DNA from: an uncultured Prevotella sp.
GTDB lineage: Bacteria > Bacteroidota > Bacteroidia > Bacteroidales > Bacteroidaceae
Reading direction: 5' to 3'
Length of the DNA: 64,000 nt
Assembly (NCBI GenBank): GCA_900548745.1
Contig: URLQ01000001.1
Span: 1-64,000, forward strand
Shown here: piece after piece, positions 56,620 through 64,000 of the stretch
Layout of the letters: every line of letters begins with the position of its first letter
Numbering within the stretch: the stretch's first letter is position 1
Notes under the pieces: generated by a model
Seen by the model: the letters and a program-made list of their open reading frames with translations, nothing else
What the model was told of the DNA's origin: nothing
Database searches by the model: none
Translations under genes and position numbers: made by a program

Positions 56620-56951
56620 GCTTCCTTGCTGTTTTCTGCAGACGGATCACGCCAGTATATGTTTCCTTCTACGAATTCCTCTGTTGCAAGCAATGTTGGT
56701 TTAGGAAGCTTCTCGTAATATCTTGAGATTTCTATCTGCTCACGATTTTCAAAAACTTCCTCAAGACTGTCGTTGTATGAGGCAAATTCAGCAAGCTTTT
56801 TGCTCAAGTCCTGTTTGATTTCCATAGAAATCTGATTTGCGCGCTTGCCAATGATTGCAACACTCTCATAAATGTTTCCAGTCTCATCACAGAGATCCAT
56901 GATGTTACGCGTTACGGTATTTACCGGTGCTTTTGACTTTTTGTAATCCAT
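56616..56951 (-). CDS. rpoZ: RNA polymerase omega subunit, Bacteroidota type
   Basis: 111 residues. MDYKKSKAPVNTVTRNIMDL, ESVAIIGKRANQISMEIKQDL (the Rpb6/omega core motif) and KPTLLATEEFVEGNIYWRDP are the features of the Bacteroidota omega family. It lies between bamD and DUF4293 in the conserved order. Confidence 0.9.
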   Translation of the reverse strand: MDYKKSKAPVNTVTRNIMDLCDETGNIYESVAIIGKRANQISMEIKQDLSKKLAEFASYNDSLEEVFENREQIEISRYYEKLPKPTLLATEEFVEGNIYWRDPSAENSKEA

Positions 56952-57000
56952 TACCTTTATTAAATATATTAATTATTATTTCTTCTGATTCTTCCCCACG

Positions 57001-57837
57001 TTAGTCCTTAACGTATTTCTTGCATGTTTCTATATACTTTTCCGCAAGCCCCCTGTCCTTGGAATCCGGATATTCATTGATGAATCCGTAACACTCATCC
57101 TCGGCATCACGATAGCGGTCCATCTTCTTTGAGTCCACACTCTGCTGGGCCAGCTCGAACTTGCTCTTCATCACGAGCTTTGCAAAGTCCTCGCGCATGC
57201 TTGTATAAGGATAATCCTTCAAGGCGTTTTGCGCTGTTATGATGCAAGCCTCATAGTTGCTTCCACCACTTGTGCAATTGCCGAAATACGTGCCGAGGTT
57301 ATAATACAGCTGCGCTGAATAAAGCTCCTTCTTCACCAACTTGTCCTGAAGGGCAAACAGACGGTTCTGCGCCTCATTCTTCCTTTTGGCATCCTGATAC
57401 AGGTCAAGATAGTCCTGGAATGCTGAAATGGCATTTACCGTCTCCGTCTGGTCAAGACGCGGCTCCGGCGTACTCATATAAAGGCTCTCACCGATATAAT
57501 AAGAAGCAAGCTCTGCATAAACGCCCTTGGGATATGTCTTAACGTATTTCTTGAAATACTCGGCTGCCGTATCATAGTCCTTGTTCTTGAACTCCGCCAT
57601 TGCAAGCATATAGAGGCTCTCTTCCGCATTGTCGGTACCCTTCTGTATTGTAACAAGTTCCTGAAGAAGTGTCGTTGCCTTAACATATTTACCACGCAAA
57701 TAGCACTCCTTGGCATATTCGTATTTCAAATCATTGTCTGATGACTTATATATCTGGTTGAACTGGTTTACGCAACTTGTAAACATCAGTGCAACGCCTG
57801 TCATCGAGAAAATTATCTTTTTATTCATACTTTTCAA
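57001..57837 (-). CDS. bamD: outer-membrane assembly lipoprotein BamD
   Basis: 278 residues. Lipoprotein signal with Cys22 in MFTSCVNQF. Tetratricopeptide-like helical repeats follow (AKECYLRGKYVKATTLLQEL, LAMAEFKNKDYDTAAEYFKKYVKTYPKG), typical of YfiO/BamD. It joins BamA in inserting barrel proteins. A -7 motif on the minus strand (57851-57858, TAAATTTG) lies close upstream. An ATG at 57828 is an equally good start. Confidence 0.9.
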   Translation of the reverse strand: MKSMNKKIIFSMTGVALMFTSCVNQFNQIYKSSDNDLKYEYAKECYLRGKYVKATTLLQELVTIQKGTDNAEESLYMLAMAEFKNKDYDTAAEYFKKYVKTYPKGVYAELASYYIGESLYMSTPEPRLDQTETVNAISAFQDYLDLYQDAKRKNEAQNRLFALQDKLVKKELYSAQLYYNLGTYFGNCTSGGSNYEACIITAQNALKDYPYTSMREDFAKLVMKSKFELAQQSVDSKKMDRYRDAEDECYGFINEYPDSKDRGLAEKYIETCKKYVKD

Positions 57838-57850
57838 ACAATTTGAGTTG

Positions 57851-57858
57851 CAAATTTA
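57851..57858 (-). promoter_or_regulatory. -7 promoter element for bamD
   Basis: Minus strand TAAATTTG, 14 bases before the first possible ATG and 23 before the second; this spacing slightly favours the second start at 57828. Confidence 0.5.
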
Positions 57859-57944
57859 CACATAATAATTTAGTATTCAAAATAATAAAATAAAATTTGC
57901 CCATTTTTTATCATGATTATTGCCATTATTAAGTTCTTTATAAG

Positions 57945-57952
57945 TATTTTTG
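57945..57952 (+). promoter_or_regulatory. -7 promoter element for uvrB
   Basis: TATTTTTG, 60 bases upstream of the uvrB ATG. Confidence 0.55.
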
Positions 57953-58011
57953 CAAAATAATTCAACGTTTTCAGTGATAACAACACTGGTTTTATTCTTT
58001 AAACACATATT

Positions 58012-60063
58012 ATGGGCAAGTTTTTACTTACTTCAAAATACAAGCCTACAGGCGACCAGCCTGAGGCTATCAAGGAGCTGACGGACGGACTGAACAGGGG
58101 TGACAAGGCGCAGGTACTGCTCGGAGTGACTGGTTCGGGAAAGACATTCACCGTGGCAAACGTCATAGCAAACGTCAACCGCCCTACCCTAATCCTCAGC
58201 CACAACAAGACACTCGCAGCCCAGCTCTACGAAGAGATGAAGGGGTTCTTTCCGGAGAATGCCGTAGAATACTATGTTTCGTATTACGACTATTACCAGC
58301 CTGAGGCTTATCTTCCACAGACCGACACATACATAGAAAAAGACCTCGCCATCAATGAAGAAATCGACAAGCTGAGACTTTCCGCCGTGTCGGCATTGCT
58401 CTCCGGAAGGAAAGACGTCATCGTCGTGTCTTCCGTATCATGTATCTATGGTATGGGCGGCCCCACGGCAATGGAACAAAGCGTGATAACGATAAAGAAA
58501 GGACAGATTATCGACAGGAACATGTTCCTAAGAAGACTCGTGGATTCTCTTTACGTAAGAAACGACATTGAGCTTCAACGCGGCAATTTCAGAGTCAAGG
58601 GAGACACCGTTGACATCTTCATGGCCTACAGCGACAACGTTCTTAGAGTATCGTTCTGGGACAACGAGATAGACTCTATCGAAGAGGTGGATTCCATAAC
58701 GTTTCACAGACTTGCTTCTTTCAACGAATATCAGATTTATCCAGCCAACATTTTCATAACATCAAAAGAGCAGACACAAGAGGCTATAAAGCAAATTTCA
58801 AAGGATCTCGACGAGCGTATTGAATTCTTCAACGAAATAGGCGATAACATTAAGGCTCAGAGAATTAAGGAAAGAGTTGAATATGACATTGAGATGATTA
58901 AGGAACTTGGTCATTGCTCTGGAATAGAGAACTATTCAAGATACTTCGACGGGCGTGAAGCCGGAGAAAAGCCTTACTGCCTATTGGACTTCTTCCCTAA
59001 GGATTACCTTCTTGTGATTGACGAAAGCCACGTGAGCGTGCCACAGATCAGAGCCATGTACGGAGGAGACAGAGCAAGAAAACAGAATCTTGTGGAGTTC
59101 GGCTTCAGACTGCCTGCCGCCTTTGACAACAGGCCATTGAAGTTTGAGGAATTCCAGCAGATGACAAACCAGGTCATATATGTTTCCGCGACACCGGCCG
59201 AATTTGAATTACAAGAGTCAGAAGGTGTTGTCGTGGAACAGGTGATACGGCCTACAGGACTGCTTGACCCTGAAATAGAAGTAAGGCCAAGCGAGAACCA
59301 GATAGACGACCTGATGAACGAGATTCTGATAAGATGCGAGAGAAACGAACGAACACTCGTAACCACATTGACGAAACGTATGGCTGAGGAGCTGACGGAA
59401 TACCTTCTCAACCATGACGTGAAAGCCAACTATATCCATAGCGACGTTGCTACCCTGGATAGAGTAAAGATAATGAACGACCTGAGAGCAGGACTGTTTG
59501 ACGTGCTGGTAGGAGTGAACCTCCTGCGCGAAGGACTCGACCTGCCCGAAGTATCGCTCGTGGCAATCCTCGATGCGGACAAAGAAGGATTCCTGCGTTC
59601 ACACAGGTCTTTGACACAGACTGCCGGACGAGCCGCAAGAAACGTAAACGGCAAGGTGATAATGTATGCCAACACCATAACGGAAAGCATGCAGCTCACC
59701 ATTGACGAGACCGAGCGCAGAAGGGCTAAGCAAATGGCCTACAACATCAAGAACCATATAACGCCACAGAAAATAGAAAAAGAAATCAAGACTAACGCTC
59801 TTGGCATTTCCGCTGACAACACCAGCGCCAGCAACGAGAAGAACAAGAAGGTCATCAAATATGCTCCTTACACCGACATGGAAGGAGCAAGACTTGTTGC
59901 CGACCCTATCATGAAGAAGATGAGCAAGACAGAAATAGAGACAAGTATCGAGCATACAACAGAACTAATGAAAAAGGCGGCGAAGGAACTGGATTTCCTG
60001 CAGGCGGCGCAATACAGAGACGAAATTGTAAGGATGCAGGAACTTCTCAAAACAGCAAAATAG
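58012..60063 (+). CDS. uvrB: excinuclease ABC subunit B
   Basis: Damage-verification helicase of nucleotide excision repair. 683 residues: Walker A GVTGSGKT at 38-45, the beta-hairpin YYDYYQPEAYLPQTDTYIEK, LLVIDESHVSVPQI (Walker B), VSATPAEFEL, GVNLLREGLDLPEV, QTAGRAARN, and the C-terminal UvrC-contacting UVR motif near 640-675 (TEIETSIEHTTELMKKAAKE). Normal length. Confidence 0.98.
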   Translation: MGKFLLTSKYKPTGDQPEAIKELTDGLNRGDKAQVLLGVTGSGKTFTVANVIANVNRPTLILSHNKTLAAQLYEEMKGFFPENAVEYYVSYYDYYQPEAYLPQTDTYIEKDLAINEEIDKLRLSAVSALLSGRKDVIVVSSVSCIYGMGGPTAMEQSVITIKKGQIIDRNMFLRRLVDSLYVRNDIELQRGNFRVKGDTVDIFMAYSDNVLRVSFWDNEIDSIEEVDSITFHRLASFNEYQIYPANIFITSKEQTQEAIKQISKDLDERIEFFNEIGDNIKAQRIKERVEYDIEMIKELGHCSGIENYSRYFDGREAGEKPYCLLDFFPKDYLLVIDESHVSVPQIRAMYGGDRARKQNLVEFGFRLPAAFDNRPLKFEEFQQMTNQVIYVSATPAEFELQESEGVVVEQVIRPTGLLDPEIEVRPSENQIDDLMNEILIRCERNERTLVTTLTKRMAEELTEYLLNHDVKANYIHSDVATLDRVKIMNDLRAGLFDVLVGVNLLREGLDLPEVSLVAILDADKEGFLRSHRSLTQTAGRAARNVNGKVIMYANTITESMQLTIDETERRRAKQMAYNIKNHITPQKIEKEIKTNALGISADNTSASNEKNKKVIKYAPYTDMEGARLVADPIMKKMSKTEIETSIEHTTELMKKAAKELDFLQAAQYRDEIVRMQELLKTAK

Positions 60064-60114
60064 AGATTTATCAAGTATTTATCAAAAACTTTTGGCAGTA
60101 TTCTATTTTATTGC

Positions 60115-60122
60115 TAACTTTG
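60115..60122 (+). promoter_or_regulatory. -7 promoter element for pyrG
   Basis: TAACTTTG, 46 bases before the GTG start. Confidence 0.6.
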
Positions 60123-60155
60123 CACATTAAATTTTTGAACATATAATTAATATAA

Positions 60156-61775
<1,620 letters not shown>

Positions 61776-61830
61776 AGCTTGAATAAAACAAGAAACATTT
61801 AAACTTTAAGAAAGAAAACAATATTAAAAA

Positions 61831-63714
61831 ATGGACAAGAATACAATCACCGGCTTTCTTCTTATCGCAGCATTGCTAATCGGTTTCAGCTGGTTCAACA
61901 AACCATCTGACGAAGAAATTGCACAACAGCGTACACAAGACTCTATTGCCAACGTGCAAAAGGAAAAGGCGAAACAGCAACAAGCAGCAAACGCGGCTGC
62001 AGCTAAAGCAATGGCAAAGATTGATACGACAGCCGCATTCCATGAAGCTCTTGCAGGAAAAGCACAGAAAGTTACGCTGAAGAACCAGAAGGTTGAACTG
62101 ACATTCAACTCAAAGGGTGCTACTGTAGAAAAAGCTGTCATCAAAGGTTTCAAAGACTACAAGGGAAACAAAGACGTCACCCTGTTTGACGGTAAAGACC
62201 AGTCACTCAACTTCATGCTTGCAGGTAAAGAGACCAACCTCATAACCTCTGACATGTATTTCACACCATCGGAAGTTACTGACTCTACAGTTGTGTTTAC
62301 CGCCAGTGCAGCAGAAGGAAAGTCATTGACCATCTCATATACATTAGGTAAGGACTACATGCTTCACGCATCTATCCAGGCTAACGGAATGAGCGGAATG
62401 TTTGCACCGAACTATAACGCAATGGATGTTGAATGGAAAGACAAATGCCGCCAGCAGGAGAAAGGCTTCACTTTCGAAAACAGATACGCCACCCTTACAT
62501 ACCATCTGACAGAGGGAGGAACAGACTATCTCGGCGAAACGAAAGAGCTGACAGACGAGGCTGTTGAAGACAATATCGACTGGGTGGCATTCAAGAACCA
62601 GTTCTTCAGTGCCGTGATGATTGCAAAGAACGACTTCGGCAAAAATGCCAAGATGACAAGTATTCCGCAGGAGAAAGGTTCAGGCTATCTAAAGCAGTAC
62701 GGAGCAAAGATGAAAACATTCTTTGACCCGACAGGAAAGCAGCCTACAGAACTGGAGTTCTACTATGGTCCTAATGATTTCCGTCTGCTACAGAACGTAG
62801 AGGAAGAGAGCAAGTTCGGAAAAGAGCTTGAGATGCAGCGCCTTGTATATCTTGGATGGCCTCTGTTCCGCATCATAAACAGATGGTTCACCATCTATGT
62901 CTTCGACTGGCTAACGGCATTGGACATCAACATGGGTATTGTACTTATACTCATCACGATGCTCCTGAAGTTCATCACTTTCCCTCTCGTAAAAAAGAGC
63001 TACATGTCTTCAGCCAAGATGCGCGTATTAAGACCGAAACTCGATGCCTTGACAAAGAAGTACGACAAGCCTGAAGACCAGATGATGAAACAGCAGGCTA
63101 TGATGGCTGAATATTCCAAATATGGAGTAAGCCCACTGAGCGGCTGTCTGCCAATGCTCATACAGATGCCTATCTGGATTGCTATGTTCAACTTCGTGCC
63201 GAACGCCATACAGCTGCGTGGAGAGAGCTTCCTGTGGATAAACGACCTCTCTACTTACGACCCTATTATAGAATGGGGAACTAACATCTGGCTCATTGGC
63301 GACCACTTGTCACTGACATGTATTCTCTTCTGCGTTGCCAACGTATTGTATTCTATAATGACAATGCGTCAGCAGAGAGACCAGATGGTTGGCCAGCAGG
63401 CAGAACAGATGAAGGCAATGCAATGGATGATGTATCTCATGCCGGTAATGTTCTTCTTCATGTTCAACGACTATTCTGCAGGTCTTAACTTCTACTATTT
63501 CGTATCGCTGTTCTTCAGCGCTGCCATCATGTGGACGCTGCGCAAGACAACAAACGACGAGAAGCTTCTTGCTATCCTTGAAGCAAAATATCAGGAGAAC
63601 AAGAACAACCCTAAGAAGACAAGCGGACTGGCAGCAAGACTCGAAGCCATGCAAAAGCAGGCTGAGGAACTAAGAAAGCAACGCGAGGAGCTTGAAAGAA
63701 GAAGAAACAATTAA
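61831..63714 (+). CDS. yidC: membrane protein insertase YidC
   Basis: Inserts and folds inner-membrane proteins, alone or with Sec. 627 residues: an N-terminal membrane anchor (ITGFLLIAALLIGFSWF), a large periplasmic domain (about 60-340), then the conserved C-terminal membrane core from about 350 (YVFDWLTALDINMGIVLILI, SPLSGCLPMLIQMPIWIAMF, LMPVMFFFMFNDYSAGLNFYY). It has a Gln/Lys/Arg-rich tail that may touch ribosomes. Confidence 0.97.
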   Translation: MDKNTITGFLLIAALLIGFSWFNKPSDEEIAQQRTQDSIANVQKEKAKQQQAANAAAAKAMAKIDTTAAFHEALAGKAQKVTLKNQKVELTFNSKGATVEKAVIKGFKDYKGNKDVTLFDGKDQSLNFMLAGKETNLITSDMYFTPSEVTDSTVVFTASAAEGKSLTISYTLGKDYMLHASIQANGMSGMFAPNYNAMDVEWKDKCRQQEKGFTFENRYATLTYHLTEGGTDYLGETKELTDEAVEDNIDWVAFKNQFFSAVMIAKNDFGKNAKMTSIPQEKGSGYLKQYGAKMKTFFDPTGKQPTELEFYYGPNDFRLLQNVEEESKFGKELEMQRLVYLGWPLFRIINRWFTIYVFDWLTALDINMGIVLILITMLLKFITFPLVKKSYMSSAKMRVLRPKLDALTKKYDKPEDQMMKQQAMMAEYSKYGVSPLSGCLPMLIQMPIWIAMFNFVPNAIQLRGESFLWINDLSTYDPIIEWGTNIWLIGDHLSLTCILFCVANVLYSIMTMRQQRDQMVGQQAEQMKAMQWMMYLMPVMFFFMFNDYSAGLNFYYFVSLFFSAAIMWTLRKTTNDEKLLAILEAKYQENKNNPKKTSGLAARLEAMQKQAEELRKQREELERRRNN

Positions 63715-63731
63715 TGTTCAAATATAACAAT

Positions 63732-63778
63732 AAGCCTGTGAAAGAATTTACTGTCCTGTAAGTTCTTCACAGGCTTTC
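63732..63778 (+). terminator. terminator after yidC
   Basis: AAGCCTGTGAA (63732-63742) pairs with TTCACAGGCTT (63766-63776), followed by TTCT. It ends just before the next gene. Confidence 0.7.
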
Positions 63779-63790
63779 TAAATCAATATT

Positions 63791-64000
63791 ATGAAAAAAT
63801 CAATCATTTTTGCTGTAGCACTCGCCATGAGTTTCAGCACTTTTAAAGCACAATCGACAGTGAAACCGATCGGTAAGAGTAACATCACACTCACCAGCGA
63901 CAAAATGACCCCCGAAGCCCTTTGGGCAATGGGACGCATTGCCGGTGCACAGGCTTCGCCTGACGGCAAGCATATAGTATACCAAGTTGGTTACTACAGT
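63791..64000 (+). CDS. S9-family peptidase, 5' end only
   Basis: Seventy codons run off the right edge. A signal peptide (MKKSIIFAVALAMSFSTFKA) is followed by KMTPEALWAMGRIAGAQASP and DGKHIVYQV, the start of the propeller domain of S9 prolyl-oligopeptidase/DPP-like enzymes. These release dipeptides in the periplasm. The catalytic part is outside the window. Confidence 0.75.
   Translation, partial: MKKSIIFAVALAMSFSTFKAQSTVKPIGKSNITLTSDKMTPEALWAMGRIAGAQASPDGKHIVYQVGYYS

Overview
The window looks like a chromosome segment of a Bacteroidales species, most likely Prevotella or a close relative. The evidence is the gene content (putative porin, DUF4105/Lnb, DUF4421, DUF4468, DUF4491, DUF5686, a FeoA-FeoB fusion, SecA of about 1100 residues, bifunctional HisB, an S16 protein with a long tail, a lamin-tail OadG fusion) and the Bacteroidota -7 promoter motif TAnnTTTG, which I find in front of many genes. 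Shine-Dalgarno signals are weak and intergenic DNA is AT-rich. I see no rRNA, tRNA, prophage, insertion sequence or CRISPR array.

Layout. 1-1563 (minus): coaX and a cut-off outer-membrane protein. 1671-4344: lnb (lipoprotein N-acyltransferase-type protein) overlapping a degenerate alkaline-phosphatase-superfamily protein. 4451-12758: secA, a lone ABC ATPase, feoAB and an iron-dependent alcohol dehydrogenase. 12925-15770: rpsP (minus), a small secreted Lys/Cys-rich protein, and a lytic transglycosylase (minus). 16151-22328: hisG-hisD-hisC, DUF4491, rlmH, DUF5686 barrel. 22438-29351: an AddAB-like helicase/nuclease pair, then rplU-rpmA. 29501-32576 (minus): Gfo/Idh oxidoreductase, DUF4421, DUF1460. 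32724-34728: membrane protein and hisB, about 14 kb from the rest of the his genes. 34757-35386 (minus): HU-like protein. 35975-38838: anaerobic ribonucleotide reductase nrdD-nrdG with a structured spacer. 38847-47991 (minus): atypical LuxR regulator, sodium-pump decarboxylase subunits (beta, biotin carrier, LTD-gamma), an AspT-type exchanger, and pyruvate:ferredoxin oxidoreductase. 48117-50191: a DUF4143 ATPase and a repeat-rich gene desert. 50192-56020: DUF4468, small membrane protein, putative porin, aminotransferase, LolC/E-type permease. 56161-57837 (minus): bamD-rpoZ-DUF4293. 58012-64000: uvrB, pyrG, yidC and the start of an S9 peptidase.

The physiology is that of a strict anaerobe (PFOR, class III RNR, ferrous iron uptake, Fe-dependent alcohol dehydrogenase, sodium-pumping decarboxylation) with an elaborate envelope (SecA, YidC, BamD, Lnb, Lol-type permease, several barrels).

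The least ordinary part is the non-coding DNA. At least five places carry tandem direct repeats with a period of 20-22 bp. Two arrays 36 kb apart share one unit. A third is unrelated or only loosely related. A fourth, 21 bp in period, triplicates the presumed ribosome-binding/start region of a regulator. A 1.9-kb segment around the DUF4143 ATPase is bracketed by a perfect 19-bp inverted repeat and contains a long GCGCCACTT palindrome. On the protein side, the alkaline-phosphatase-like partner of Lnb appears to have lost nearly all catalytic residues and may be a conserved pseudoenzyme.
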